A stretch of DNA of 64,000 nucleotides from Salipiger sp. H15 (GCF_040409955.1 NZ_CP123385.1:1689351-1753350), one strand, 5' to 3'; positions 8,982 to 20,489 are shown, counted from the stretch's first letter. Program-made: numbers and translations. The notes: a model not told the origin generated them from the letters alone.

Positions 8982-9070
8982 GGGTCTGGCTGTTCCGAAA
9001 AGAGGGGGCGGGCAGCGTCCCTTGCGCCGCGCCACGGCCGCGAGTCAAGGCGGCTTTTCGGCGCCCCGTA

Positions 9071-9100
9071 CCCGCGCCCGCGCCCGCACCCGCACCCGCG
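9071..9100. repeat. hexanucleotide tandem repeat, (CCCGCR)5
   Basis: Five consecutive copies of CCCGCG or CCCGCA (units at 9071, 9077, 9083, 9089, 9095) lie in the gap between the HAD hydrolase stop and the methyltransferase start. The unit length is a multiple of three and the tract is outside any convincing gene. It could vary in copy number by slippage and change spacing upstream of the minus-strand methyltransferase. Confidence 0.6.
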
Positions 9101-9162
9101 CCAGCAGGCGGCGCTGCCTCCCGGCGGCGCGGGCACTTCTCCGGGGTGTGGCGGCGGCGCAC

Positions 9163-9861
9163 TCAGGCGAGCAGGAGCTCCGCCAGATCCCCGGCGCCAT
9201 GGGCGACCTCGGCGGCCCCCGCGGCACGCAGCAGCGCAGCGCGGCCGGGGCGCGGATCGCCGGGGGTGACGAAGCCGATGGCGGTCACCCCGGCGGCGCG
9301 GGCGGCCTCGATGCCGTGCGGGCTGTCGTCGATCATCACCGCCTCCGGCGCGGGCACGCCCATGCGCGCGAGGCAGTGCAGCACGAGGTCCGGCGCGGGC
9401 TTCGGCCGGGCGCCCATCTCGGCAGAATAGACATGGTCGCCGAAACGGGCGTTGAGCGGCAGGCGGCCGAGCGAGGCCTCGAGCCGTGCGATGCGGCTGT
9501 TCGAGGCGACGCAGACCGGGCGGCCGAGCGCGGCGATCAGCGCCTCGATCCCCGGCACCGGCTGCAGCTCGGCGTGGAACGCGGGAAAGAGCCGGGCCTC
9601 CCACCGCGCGATCACCTCTTCCGCCGCGAGGATGCCAAGCTCGTCGCGGCAGATCGCCAGCATCTCGCCGCGCGCGCCGCCGGTGAAGCGGACATGGGCC
9701 TCGGCGGCGGTGATCTCGGCCCCGGCCTCGCGCAGCGCCTCGGCCAGCAGGCGCGAGGCGATCATCTCGCTGTCGATCAGCACGCCGTCGCAGTCGAAGA
9801 TCACCAGCCCGGCGGGCAGGGCCGTCCGGGTCGCGGGGGGCGGCGGGGTTATGAGGGTCAT
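9163..9861 (-). CDS. HAD-superfamily phosphatase (subfamily IA)
   Basis: The 232-residue protein has HAD motif I LVIFDCDGVLIDSE near residues 18-31, motif II VCVASNSR near 110, Lys motif around KPAPDLVL, and motif IV VMIDDSPHGIEAA near 180. Size and cap suggest a beta-phosphoglucomutase/phosphoglycolate-type phosphatase acting on a small phosphate ester. ATG 9861 overlaps the stop of the glycerophosphodiesterase gene (ATGA), making it the last gene of the peptide-type ABC operon. With that context it may dephosphorylate the glycerol phosphate released upstream; that is inference. Confidence 0.8.
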   Translation of the reverse strand: MTLITPPPPATRTALPAGLVIFDCDGVLIDSEMIASRLLAEALREAGAEITAAEAHVRFTGGARGEMLAICRDELGILAAEEVIARWEARLFPAFHAELQPVPGIEALIAALGRPVCVASNSRIARLEASLGRLPLNARFGDHVYSAEMGARPKPAPDLVLHCLARMGVPAPEAVMIDDSPHGIEAARAAGVTAIGFVTPGDPRPGRAALLRAAGAAEVAHGAGDLAELLLA

Positions 9862-10601
9862 GCGGGCACGCCGCGGCGCAGGGCGAGCGCGAGGTCGGGC
9901 CGGTCCGAGGTGAGGTGGCCGACGCCGCGGCCCAGCCAGGCCTGCATCGTCTCGGCATCGTTCACCGTCCAGGCGCAGAGCCGCTCGATGGGCCAGAGGC
10001 GCAGCACCTCGTCCCAATGCGCGGCAAGGAAATCGTGGCGCAGCGCGACGATGTCGACGAGATCCGAGACGGCTTCGATGAAACCTTCGAGCCCGCCCTG
10101 CTTCTCGACCCACATCGCGTCGGCCGAGACCAGCCGCCGGATCTGCGGCGCGTGCTGGCGGCAGTCGCAGAGGATGCCGAGATCGAAGGAGGTCAGGTGG
10201 CTGCGGCTGGCGAGCCCGCGGGCGAGCAGCGCCTCCGCCACCTTCGCGGCGATGCCGGGATAGGGCCGGTTCTGCGCGTCGAGCTTGATTTCGACGTGCA
10301 GGTCGAGATCCTTGTGCGGCGCCAGCAGGTCCAGCACCTCGTCCAGCGTCGGGATCACGTCGGTGCTGTCCTTCAGCCGCGTCGCGGCGCGGGCCTCGGG
10401 CGACAGCGCGCGGACCTCGCCCTCGGCCTCGGTGGTGCGCTCGAGCGTGGCGTCGTGGATCACCACGAGCTCGCCCGCGCCCGTCAGGTGCACGTCGAAT
10501 TCCACGGCGTCGACGCCCAGTTTCAGCACCTCGGCAAAGCCGGTGAGCGAGTTCTCGGCCCAGAGGTTGCGGGCGCCGCGATGGCCGGTGATGCGGGTCA
10601 T
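9858..10601 (-). CDS. ugpQ: glycerophosphodiester phosphodiesterase
   Basis: The 247-residue protein shows the GDPD TIM-barrel signatures in order: GHRGARNLWAENSLTGF at residues 6-22 (catalytic His/Arg and metal Glu), VDAVEFDVHLT near 30-40, LVVIHDATLERTT near 45-57 (second catalytic His), and HVEIKLD. It hydrolyses glycerophosphodiesters to glycerol-3-phosphate and an alcohol. No signal peptide is present, so it acts in the cytoplasm on imported substrate. It lies 11 nt after the ABC permease gene and overlaps the HAD phosphatase gene, suggesting the transporter brings in its substrate or a related phosphate ester. Confidence 0.87.
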   Translation of the reverse strand: MTRITGHRGARNLWAENSLTGFAEVLKLGVDAVEFDVHLTGAGELVVIHDATLERTTEAEGEVRALSPEARAATRLKDSTDVIPTLDEVLDLLAPHKDLDLHVEIKLDAQNRPYPGIAAKVAEALLARGLASRSHLTSFDLGILCDCRQHAPQIRRLVSADAMWVEKQGGLEGFIEAVSDLVDIVALRHDFLAAHWDEVLRLWPIERLCAWTVNDAETMQAWLGRGVGHLTSDRPDLALALRRGVPA

Positions 10602-10612
10602 GGGAAGTCCTT

Positions 10613-11476
10613 TCAGCGGATGGTCGGGTCGAGCCTGTCGCGCAGCCAGTCGCCGACGAGGCTGATCGAGAGGGTGGTGAGCATGATGACCACGGCGGGG
10701 GCGAGCATCACCCAGGGCGCGGTGGTGAGGTATTCGCGGCCGAAGCCGACCATGTTGCCGAGGCTGGTCTCGGGCGGCTGCACGCCGAGGCCGAGGAACG
10801 ACAGGCCCGACTCCATGAGGATGATCTCGGGGAAGGTCAGCGTCATCGACACGATGAGGGTCGAGGCGACGTTGGGCAGGATGTGCCTCAGGTAGATCCG
10901 CGCCGGAGTCGCGCCCAGTTGCACCACGGCGGCGGCATAGCCCTGCGCACCCGCCGAGATCGCGAGGCCCCGGGCGATGCGGGCGTAGCGCTCCCAGCCG
11001 TAGAACCCCATGAGGCAGACCAGCAGCCCCATCGACGAGCCGAAGAAGGCCAGCACCGCCAGCGACATGATGAGGAACGGCAGCGCCGCCTGGAAGTCGG
11101 CGAGCATGACCACCACGTGCTCGACCCAGCCGCGGAACTGCGCCGCGAGAAAGCCGAGCGCGGTGCCGAAGAGCGCCGAGAGCAGGGTCGCGCCGAAGGC
11201 GATGACCAGCGAGACGCGCACCGACTGGATCAGCCGCGAGAGCACGTCGCGCCCCAGCTCGTCGGTGCCCAGCCAGTGCCCCGGCGTGCCCGGCGGCGAG
11301 AGCCGGGCCATGAGGTCCATCTGGGTGATGTCATAGGGCCGGAGGAGGTCGGCGAAGGCGGCGCAGAGCAGCACCGCGGCCAGCCAGATCAGGCCGAAGG
11401 CGACGCTGCCGGGGATCGCGGCGAGCCGCACCAGCACCGGGTTGCGGGGTTTCGGGGTGTCCATGGCAAGGGTCAT
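10613..11476 (-). CDS. peptide-type ABC transporter permease (DppC/OppC family)
   Basis: The 287-residue protein has the OppC layout: a short cytoplasmic N-terminus, one helix (about 24-48), a periplasmic loop with HWLGTDELGRDVLSRLIQ, then five helices with the EAA-type loop AGAQGYAAAVVQLGATPARIYLRHILPNV before the C-terminal helices. It forms the inner-membrane channel with the DppB-like subunit encoded 13 nt upstream. The substrate class (oligopeptide, opine, or other) is not defined by permease sequence. Confidence 0.88.
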   Translation of the reverse strand: MTLAMDTPKPRNPVLVRLAAIPGSVAFGLIWLAAVLLCAAFADLLRPYDITQMDLMARLSPPGTPGHWLGTDELGRDVLSRLIQSVRVSLVIAFGATLLSALFGTALGFLAAQFRGWVEHVVVMLADFQAALPFLIMSLAVLAFFGSSMGLLVCLMGFYGWERYARIARGLAISAGAQGYAAAVVQLGATPARIYLRHILPNVASTLIVSMTLTFPEIILMESGLSFLGLGVQPPETSLGNMVGFGREYLTTAPWVMLAPAVVIMLTTLSISLVGDWLRDRLDPTIR

Positions 11477-11489
11477 GGGCGGGCTCCTC

Positions 11490-12416
11490 TCAATGCGCCG
11501 CCTGCGAGCGCAGGCGCGGGTCGAGCCAGCCGTAGAGCAGGTCGACGATCAGGTTCGAGACCACCATCACCGCGGCGATCATCAGCAGGATGCACTGCAC
11601 CACGGCGAGGTCTCGGTTGCTCACCGACACGATCAGCAGCCGCCCGATGCCGGGCCAGCTGAAGATGGTCTCGGTCACCACCGCGCCCGCGACCAGCGAG
11701 CCGACCATGAAGCCGACGATGGTGACGATCGGCACGGCGGCGTTGGGCAGGGCGTGGCGCGAGATCACCTGGCGCCACGTGACCCCCTTGGCCGAGGCGG
11801 TGCGGATGTAGGGCTGGCCCAGCACCTCGATCATCGCCGAGCGCGAGAAGCGGGCGAGGATGCCGATGCCGCCGATCGAGATGGTGATGGTGGGCAGGAT
11901 GCCGTGCCACCAGGTCCCGAACCCGCCCGAGGGCAGCAGCCCCCACATCACCGCAAAGAGCAGCACCAGCACGAGGCCGAGCACGAAGGAGGGGATGGTG
12001 AAGCCCGCGACGGCCAGCAGGATCACCCCGCGGTCGATCAGGCTGCCCCGGTGCAGCGCGGCGTAGATGCCCGCCGGGATGCCGATGCCGAGCTGAAGAA
12101 GCAGCGCGGGTACGGTCAGCTGCAGCGTCGCGGGCAGGCGTTCAAGCACCAGGTCCAGCGCCGGCGAGCGGTCGCGCATCGAGATGCCGAAATCGCCGGT
12201 GAAGATCTGCCCGATGTAGGCGGCGTATTGCTGCCAGAGCGGGCGGTCGAGTCCCCAGGCGGTGCGGAAGGCGTCGACGGTCTCCTGCGGCACGTCGGGC
12301 CCGAGAAGCACCTGCGCCGGGTCGCCCGACATGCGCAGCACCACGAAGGCGAAGGTCATCACCGCCAGCACCGTGACGAGGGCGCGCAGCAGGCGGATCG
12401 AGAAGAAGCGGATCAT
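11490..12416 (-). CDS. peptide-type ABC transporter permease (DppB/OppB family)
   Basis: From ATG 12416 the protein has 308 residues and starts MIRFFSIRLLRALVTVLAVMTF, the usual DppB N-terminal helix. It has the conserved dipeptide-permease features DRPLWQQYAAYIGQIFTGDFGISM and the cytoplasmic EAA loop YIRTASAKGVTWRQVISRHALPNA. A longer frame upstream (to 12461) adds only a Pro-rich leader and is not used. Pairs with the DppC-like permease encoded downstream. Confidence 0.88.
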   Translation of the reverse strand: MIRFFSIRLLRALVTVLAVMTFAFVVLRMSGDPAQVLLGPDVPQETVDAFRTAWGLDRPLWQQYAAYIGQIFTGDFGISMRDRSPALDLVLERLPATLQLTVPALLLQLGIGIPAGIYAALHRGSLIDRGVILLAVAGFTIPSFVLGLVLVLLFAVMWGLLPSGGFGTWWHGILPTITISIGGIGILARFSRSAMIEVLGQPYIRTASAKGVTWRQVISRHALPNAAVPIVTIVGFMVGSLVAGAVVTETIFSWPGIGRLLIVSVSNRDLAVVQCILLMIAAVMVVSNLIVDLLYGWLDPRLRSQAAH

Positions 12417-12426
12417 CGGGCGGTCC

Positions 12427-13410
12427 TCAGGCAGCGGTGGCGGGGCTGGCCCCGGCGGCAAGATGGCAGGCGCTGGCGCGCCCCGGCTCGGTCATGCGCA
12501 GCTCGGGCACGGCACCGCGGCAGAGCGGCTCGGCCCTCGGGCAGCGCGGGTGGAAGGCGCAGCCGGCGGGGCGCGCGGCGGGGTTGGGCGGCTCGCCCTG
12601 CAGGATGATCCGGCCCGAAAGCGCCCGGCCGGGCACCGGCACCGACGAGACAAGCGCCTGCGTGTAGGGATGGCGGGGGCTGGCGAAGATCTCCTCTGCG
12701 GGGCCCTCCTCGACGATGCGGCCGAGGTACATGACCGCCACCCGGTCGCAGAGGTTGCGCACCACCTTGAGGTCGTGGCTGATGAACACCATGCCGAGCC
12801 CGGTCTTCGCCTGCAGGTCGCGCAGCAGGTTCACCACCTGCGCCTGGATCGACACGTCGAGCGCCGAGACCGGCTCGTCGCAGACCAGAAGCTCGGGATC
12901 GGTGGCCAGCGCGCGGGCGATGACCACGCGCTGGCGCTGGCCACCCGACAGCTCGTGCGGGTAGCGTTCCGCCTGGTCGGGGCGCAGCCCGACGGCCTGC
13001 ATCAGCTCGGCGGTGCGGGCCTCGCGCTCGGCGGCGGAGCCGAGCCGGTGGATCTCCAGCGGCTCGCGGATCTGCGCGGCGATGATCAGGCGGCGGTCGA
13101 GCGCGGCGAGCGGGTCCTGGTAGACCATCTGCATCCGGGCGCGGAGCGCGCGCCAGGCGGCGGTGCCGCGCGCGGGCAGGGGCGCGCCGGCAAAGCGCAC
13201 CTCGCCGCCCTGCGCCGGGTCGACCCCCAGCAACATCCGGCCGAGCGTCGACTTGCCCGAACCGCTCTCGCCGACGATGCCCAGCGTCTGGCCGCGCCGC
13301 ACGCGCAGGCTGACGCCGTCCACGGCGCGTACCGGGGTGACCTTGCCGAAGAGCCCCTGCCGGGTCTCGTAGATGCGGACCAAGTTATCCGCCTCGAGGA
13401 TCTGGGTCAT
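12427..13410 (-). CDS. peptide-type ABC transporter ATPase (DppF/OppF family)
   Basis: The 327-residue ATPase has Walker A GIVGESGSGKSTLGRM near residues 43-58, signature HELSGGQRQRVVIARAL near 150, Walker B LLVCDEPVSALDVS and the C-terminal oligopeptide-ABC region with the cysteine cluster CAFHPRCPRAEPLC near 280. That cluster is a known feature of OppD/F ATPases and may hold an Fe-S centre in some members. ATG 13410 overlaps the stop of the DppD-like gene by 4 nt. Confidence 0.9.
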   Translation of the reverse strand: MTQILEADNLVRIYETRQGLFGKVTPVRAVDGVSLRVRRGQTLGIVGESGSGKSTLGRMLLGVDPAQGGEVRFAGAPLPARGTAAWRALRARMQMVYQDPLAALDRRLIIAAQIREPLEIHRLGSAAEREARTAELMQAVGLRPDQAERYPHELSGGQRQRVVIARALATDPELLVCDEPVSALDVSIQAQVVNLLRDLQAKTGLGMVFISHDLKVVRNLCDRVAVMYLGRIVEEGPAEEIFASPRHPYTQALVSSVPVPGRALSGRIILQGEPPNPAARPAGCAFHPRCPRAEPLCRGAVPELRMTEPGRASACHLAAGASPATAA

Positions 13411-14402
13411 TGGCTCACCCTTTCGCGGGCCGGGCTAGTGGTCGGGACGGGCATCGGCACCGGGTAGGCGCAGGCAAGCTGCCGCCCGTCGGTCTGCGGC
13501 AGCAGCGCGGGCCGCTCGCCCTGGCAGAAGGCCTGCGCGCGGGTGCAGCGCGGCGCGAAGGCGCAGCCTGCAGGCAGGGCGCGCGGGTCGGGCACGGTGC
13601 CGTCGATGGGGATGAGCCGGGTGCGCGGCCCGTCCATGCGCGGCAGCGCGTCGAAGAGCCCGCGCGTGTAGGGATGGCGGGGCGCGGCGAAGAGCTGGCC
13701 CACCGGGCCTTGCTCGACGATGCGGCCCGCGTACATCACGCAGACCCGCTCGCAGACCTGTGCCACCGCGCCGAGGTCGTGGCTGATGAAGACCAGCGCC
13801 ATGCCGGTCTCGCGCCGGAGCGAGGCCAGAAGGTCGAGGATCTGCGCCTGGATCGTGGCGTCGAGCGCCGTGGTCGGCTCGTCGGCGATCAGCAGGTCGG
13901 GCTCGCCCGCGAGCGCCATGGCGATCATCATCCGCTGGCACTGGCCGCCGGAGAATTCGTGCGGGTAGAGGTCGAAACGGGCGCGGGCGTCGGGGATGCC
14001 GACCATGTCCATCAGCCGCAGCGCCTCGGCCTTCGCGGGCGCGCCGGTCAGGCCCCGGTGCAGCCGCAGCGCCTCGCAGATCTGCCGTCCGACCCGGATC
14101 ACCGGGTTGAGCGCGCTCGACGGGTCCTGGAAGATCATCGCGATCCGCCCGCCGCGCACCGCCTCGAGCTCGGCGCGGGGTGCGCCCGACAGCGTGCGGT
14201 GCTCGAGAACGACCGAGCCGCCGACATGCGCCTTGGCGGGCAGCAGACCCAGCGCCGCGAGCCAGGTGACCGACTTGCCGCAGCCGCTCTCGCCGACGAG
14301 GCCGAGCGCCTCGCCGGGGGCGACGTCGAGGTCGATCCCGTGCAGCACCGGCACGCCGTCGAAGGCGACCCGCAGGTCGCGGATTTCGACCAGATTGGCC
14401 AT
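13407..14402 (-). CDS. peptide-type ABC transporter ATPase (DppD/OppD family)
   Basis: The 331-residue ATPase shows Walker [17 protein letters not shown] near residue 34-49, the signature [19 protein letters not shown], Walker [17 protein letters not shown] and the C-terminal [14 protein letters not shown] motif of oligopeptide transporters. It follows the solute-binding-protein gene after a terminator-like hairpin, so it is probably expressed at a lower level than the binding protein. It forms the ATPase heterodimer with the DppF-like protein. Confidence 0.9.
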   Translation of the reverse strand: MANLVEIRDLRVAFDGVPVLHGIDLDVAPGEALGLVGESGCGKSVTWLAALGLLPAKAHVGGSVVLEHRTLSGAPRAELEAVRGGRIAMIFQDPSSALNPVIRVGRQICEALRLHRGLTGAPAKAEALRLMDMVGIPDARARFDLYPHEFSGGQCQRMMIAMALAGEPDLLIADEPTTALDATIQAQILDLLASLRRETGMALVFISHDLGAVAQVCERVCVMYAGRIVEQGPVGQLFAAPRHPYTRGLFDALPRMDGPRTRLIPIDGTVPDPRALPAGCAFAPRCTRAQAFCQGERPALLPQTDGRQLACAYPVPMPVPTTSPARERVSQ

Positions 14403-14455
14403 GGGGAGGTCCTTTCGTTCGGTCCGTGTCCGGCCCGGGAGCCGGGCGCGGAACG

Positions 14456-14488
14456 AAAAGCCCCGGCGGACCGCGGGGTTCGCCGGGG
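14456..14488 (-). terminator. attenuating terminator after the binding-protein gene
   Basis: Read on the minus strand, CCCCGGCG (from 14488), a 12-nt loop and CGCCGGGG (ending at 14461) form an 8-bp GC hairpin followed by CTTTT (14460-14456). It lies 18 nt past the stop of the solute-binding protein gene and before the ATPase genes. Partial termination here would give the excess of binding protein typical of ABC importers. Confidence 0.65.
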
Positions 14489-14505
14489 AAGGGGGAAGTG
14501 CCGGA

Positions 14506-16149
14506 TTACCCGTTCGACACGTTCCAGTTCTCGGCGCGGAAATCCATCGCGAAGGCCGGCGCGGCCTTCCAGTTCAGATCCGAGCGCATGCCGGTGAAGA
14601 CCGCGTTCTGGTGCAGCACCTGGTAGGCCGGATCCTCGCGCTCGGCGATTTCCAGCATCCGGGTGATCGCCTGCTTGCGCTTGGCGCGGTCGGTCGAGGT
14701 CTCCATGATCGCGGAGAGCTGGTTCATCTCGGCGTTGGACCAGTCCTGCTTCTGCTGGACCTCGCCGTTCGGGCCGAACTGCACCACCATCGGGGTGATC
14801 GGATCGTTGATGGTGTTCGAGGCCGACCAGTCGCGCACGCCCTTGACGCCAGAGGGCTCGTGGATCTGGCCCCAGTTCTCCTTCATCTCGATCTGCACGT
14901 TGAGACCGACCTGCTTCCACATCTCGACCATGATCTGCCCGTTCGAGACCTGGTTGGTGTAGTAGTTGTTGAGCAGGCGGTAGGGGATCGCGTCGCCCTT
15001 GTAGTTCGCCTGCTTGAGCAGTTCGCGCGCCAGTTCGGGGTTGAACTCGGGCGCGGCCCAGCCCTCGACGAACATGTCCGAGGTGCGGAAGCTCTCGAAC
15101 TGCAGGCCCGCGGGAACCTTGGTCAGCCCGCCCCAGAGCGCCTGCACGATGGCCTCGCGGTCGATCGCATGGGTCATGGCGCGGCGCACCAGCGGATCGG
15201 CGAGGATCTCGTTCTGGGTGTTGAACACCGAGATGCGGTGGTTCCAGATGGTCGAGTTCTGCACCTCGAAGCCCGGCGCGTCCATGACGTTGCCGATCTG
15301 GTCCGGCGGCAGGTCGCAGGCGAAGTCATACTCACCCGACAGCAGCCCGTTCACCCGGCTCGACACCTCGGGCACCTCGACGAAGGTGATGCGCTCGAGC
15401 GGCGGGCGGCCGCCCCAGTAGTCGTCGAAGGCGACGAGGGTGAGCGACACGTCCGGGCGGTGCTCCTCGACCCGGTAGGCGCCCGTGGTCACCGGCTTGG
15501 CGGCCCATTCGGCGTAGGAGGCGGCCTCGTCCCAGGCGCGGCGGCTGGCGATCTGGCTGCCGTGCGAGTAGAGACGGCCCTCGAGCGTCACGTCCGGCGT
15601 CGCATTGTGGAAGCGCACGGTGTACTTGTCGACGATCTCGACGCCCTGCAGCGCGGGCCAGAGCCGGCGGCCGATGCCCGGCACGTTCGGCGGCAGGTCC
15701 TTGGCGGTCTCGGGCTGGTAGTCCTCGGCGAAGATGGTCTTGCCGCCGGCGGGCTGGGTGTCACCGAAGACGCGCTCGGGCGAGAAGGAGAAGGCCACGT
15801 CCTCGGCGGTCATCTCGTCGCCGTTGTGGAACTTCACGCCCTCGCGCAGCTTCAGCTCGATGGTCTTGTCGTCGAGGCGCTTCCACTCGGTGGCGAGGCC
15901 GGGGACGGGGCCCTGGTCGCCCATCCAGTCGCGCAGGATCAGCCCTTCCCAGAGGTTCGGGAAGAACACGCGCTCGCCGACGTTCGACTGCTCGTTCCAG
16001 ACGTCGAGCGTGTTGTTGTTGGTGATCTTCTGCACCGCGATGGTGATCGAGGGGCGGGCGCCCTGCGCGCGCAGGTAGCCGGGCAGCGAGAGGCTGCCGG
16101 CGCCTGCTCCGAGAAGGCCGAGCGCGTGGCGACGGTTGAGTGTGATCAT
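14506..16149 (-). CDS. periplasmic solute-binding protein, family 5 (peptide-type ABC importer)
   Basis: The 547-residue protein starts at ATG 16149, preceded by AGGAGACAGG. The N-terminus MITLNRRHALGLLGAGAGSLSLPGYLRAQG has a twin-arginine-like export signal (NRRHALGLL). The rest is a SBP_bac_5 domain (LREGVKFHNGDEMTAEDVAFSF near residue 95; DPLVRRAMTHAIDREAIV near 300). It delivers substrate to the DppBCDF-type channel encoded downstream. The operon also holds a glycerophosphodiesterase and a phosphatase, so the ligand may be a phosphodiester rather than a peptide; sequence alone does not settle this. Confidence 0.87.
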   Translation of the reverse strand: MITLNRRHALGLLGAGAGSLSLPGYLRAQGARPSITIAVQKITNNNTLDVWNEQSNVGERVFFPNLWEGLILRDWMGDQGPVPGLATEWKRLDDKTIELKLREGVKFHNGDEMTAEDVAFSFSPERVFGDTQPAGGKTIFAEDYQPETAKDLPPNVPGIGRRLWPALQGVEIVDKYTVRFHNATPDVTLEGRLYSHGSQIASRRAWDEAASYAEWAAKPVTTGAYRVEEHRPDVSLTLVAFDDYWGGRPPLERITFVEVPEVSSRVNGLLSGEYDFACDLPPDQIGNVMDAPGFEVQNSTIWNHRISVFNTQNEILADPLVRRAMTHAIDREAIVQALWGGLTKVPAGLQFESFRTSDMFVEGWAAPEFNPELARELLKQANYKGDAIPYRLLNNYYTNQVSNGQIMVEMWKQVGLNVQIEMKENWGQIHEPSGVKGVRDWSASNTINDPITPMVVQFGPNGEVQQKQDWSNAEMNQLSAIMETSTDRAKRKQAITRMLEIAEREDPAYQVLHQNAVFTGMRSDLNWKAAPAFAMDFRAENWNVSNG

Positions 16150-16421
16150 GTCCTGTCTCCTGTCGTCCCGGCGCGTGCCGGGCTCCTGTCCAAGCCGGAG
16201 CGGAGCGCGCCTGTCCCCGGCGCCCTCCGCGATGGCCGGACGTAGACAGGGCCAGCGCGACAGCGGGGCGACGGTTTTGCGAAGCTGCCGTGACAATTGT
16301 TCAGGTGGGTGACAAATGCCCGGCCCGGTCATGCGCCTGTCATCTGCCGGGCCTAGAGCGGCCCTCGGCGGCGCGGGCCCGGACCGGGCGCGTCGCGGGT
16401 TCGTTCAACAGGAATGCCAAG

Positions 16422-17240
16422 ATGACCTCTCTTCCCCTTCTCGGAGCGGCGATGCCGCTCGACACGCTCGAGACGCTGCGCGACTGGGTGATCGCCGACC
16501 AGCGCGATCTCGAGCTGCAGGACTTCACCACGGCCGAGGTGCTCTGCGGCGACTGGCAGCCGCTGGTGGCGCGGGCGCAGACGCTGCTGCAGGGCTACGA
16601 GGGGCGGCTGGGGATCCACGGGCCGTTCTGGGGGCTGAGCCTTGCCAACCTCGACTTCGAGGTCCGCGCGCTGGTCTCGCGCCGGATGCTGCAGGGGCTG
16701 GAGGTCTGCGCGGCGCTCGGGGCGACGCAGATGGTCATCCACAGCCCCTACACCACGTGGGATTACAACAACCTCGACAACTACCCCGATGCCCGCGACC
16801 GCGTGGTGTCGCTGGTGCACGAGACGCTCGCCCCGGCGGTGCGCCGCGCCGAGGAGACCGGCGTGACCATGGTGATCGAGAACATCGAGGACATCGACAC
16901 CGACGCGCGCTGCCTGCTTGCAGACAGTTTCGACAGCCCGGCGGTGGCGGTCTCGGTCGACACCGGCCACGCGCATTACGCCCATGGCTCGAACGGTGCG
17001 GCGCCGGTCGACTACTACATCCGCCGCGCCGGGACGCGGCTGCGCCACGTGCACCTGCAGGATGCCGACGGCTACGCCGACCGGCACTGGGGCATCGGGC
17101 AGGGCACGATCAACTGGGCCTCGGTCTTCGACGCGGTGGCGCCGCTCGAGGGCCGCGCCCGGCTGATCCTCGAGCTGCGCGACAAGGCGCAGATCCTGCC
17201 CTCGGCGAGGTGGCTGGCGGAGCGGGGTCTGGCGCGCTGA
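16422..17240 (+). CDS. xylose-isomerase-like TIM-barrel protein (sugar phosphate isomerase/epimerase family)
   Basis: The 272-residue protein from ATG 16422 (CAGGA nine bases upstream) has the AP-endonuclease-2/xylose-isomerase-like barrel: GRLGIHGPFWG, ALGATQMVIHSPY, VTMVIENIEDID (metal Glu), VSVDTGHAHYAHG (metal Asp/His) and LRHVHLQDADGYADRHWGIGQG near residue 210. It probably isomerises or epimerises a small sugar or polyol, using a divalent metal. It is divergent from the ABC/GDPD/HAD operon across 272 nt, so the two may share regulation. Substrate unknown. Confidence 0.75.
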   Translation: MTSLPLLGAAMPLDTLETLRDWVIADQRDLELQDFTTAEVLCGDWQPLVARAQTLLQGYEGRLGIHGPFWGLSLANLDFEVRALVSRRMLQGLEVCAALGATQMVIHSPYTTWDYNNLDNYPDARDRVVSLVHETLAPAVRRAEETGVTMVIENIEDIDTDARCLLADSFDSPAVAVSVDTGHAHYAHGSNGAAPVDYYIRRAGTRLRHVHLQDADGYADRHWGIGQGTINWASVFDAVAPLEGRARLILELRDKAQILPSARWLAERGLAR

Positions 17241-17250
17241 CCTTTCCGGT

Positions 17251-17273
17251 GCCCGGGGCTACATGCCCCGGGC
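17251..17273. terminator. 9-bp GC hairpin between convergent genes
   Basis: GCCCGGGGC (17251-17259), loop TACAT, GCCCCGGGC (17265-17273) form a perfect stem between the stop of the TIM-barrel gene and the stop of tex. No T-run follows on either strand, so it may act as a Rho-assisted or bidirectional stop. Confidence 0.5.
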
Positions 17274-17283
17274 GACGCCGGTC

Positions 17284-19638
<2,355 letters not shown>

Positions 19639-19750
19639 GGCTGCGGCCTCCTTCGGGTCTTCGGGAAGGTCGGTGTAGCCCCGCCGCGCGCCCCCGCCAA
19701 GAGGCGGCGTGCGCGGCGGCCGATCCTTGCGCGCCCCTGCGTCGCGCCTC

Positions 19751-20476
19751 CTAGTGCATCGACCTTGCCCGTCCCGCCAGCCAGCGCTCGTAGTCGCGCT
19801 GCGCGCTTTCCAGCGTCTCGACGTTGAGCGTGCGCGTGGTGAAGGCGCGCGACAGCGCCTTGACGCGCTTGTTGAGCGCCGGGCCCACGTCTTCGCCATC
19901 CACGCCGAGCTTGTCGTAGAGCGACAGCAGCCGGTTCTGCACCGTGCGCAGCGACATGCCGCGGCGCTCGGCGATGAGCTTGTCCTGCAGGCCGAGCGCC
20001 AGATCGAGCAGCACCGCGTATTCGCTGTCGTCGAGCGCATTGCGCGGGCTCGCGCTGCGGCGCTGCAGGCGGTGGATCTCGCGGTCGACCATGATCTGGC
20101 CTTCCAGCAGCACGGCGCGCAGCGCCAGCTTCAGCCGCTCGCGGGTGGCGGTCTTCAGCACGTAGCCATAGGCGCTGTCCTCGGGCACGATGCGGGAGAT
20201 GCCGCGCAGGTAGGCCTCGTCCGAGTAGTTCGACCAGAAGAGGATGCGCGTGCCCGGCCGCTCGGCCCAGATCGCGCGGGCGGCCTCGATGCCGTTGCGC
20301 CCGTCCATCTGCAGGTCCATCACCACCGCCTCGATGCGCGCGGCGCGGGCCTCGGCCTCGCCTGCCGCGCCGTCGGTGGCGTGCAGCATCTCGGTCACCT
20401 CGGGCAGGGCCTCGGCGAGCGCGTCCTGCAGGTAGGAGGCGTGGAACTGGTCATCCTCGACGAGCAGCACTTTCAT
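19751..20476 (-). CDS. response regulator, REC plus LuxR-type HTH
   Basis: The 241-residue protein has a receiver domain with acidic pocket VEDD at residues 6-9, phosphoacceptor Asp54 (VVMDLQMDG), SNYSDE and Lys in YVLKTAT. A LuxR-type helix-turn-helix follows at about 150-200 ([32 protein letters not shown]), then a 40-residue tail. It lies 13 nt after the histidine kinase gene with which it forms a two-component system. The pair is divergent from a sugar ABC operon, making that operon a candidate target. Confidence 0.88.
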   Translation of the reverse strand: MKVLLVEDDQFHASYLQDALAEALPEVTEMLHATDGAAGEAEARAARIEAVVMDLQMDGRNGIEAARAIWAERPGTRILFWSNYSDEAYLRGISRIVPEDSAYGYVLKTATRERLKLALRAVLLEGQIMVDREIHRLQRRSASPRNALDDSEYAVLLDLALGLQDKLIAERRGMSLRTVQNRLLSLYDKLGVDGEDVGPALNKRVKALSRAFTTRTLNVETLESAQRDYERWLAGRARSMH

Positions 20477-20489
20477 TGGGGCAGGACCT

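Noticed and set aside
13996..16245. 749-codon plus-strand open frame opposite the binding-protein and ATPase genes
   Set aside because: Third-position GC bias in a high-GC genome keeps antisense frames open; the minus-strand frames encode clear ABC proteins, this one has His/Arg/Val-rich nonsense composition.
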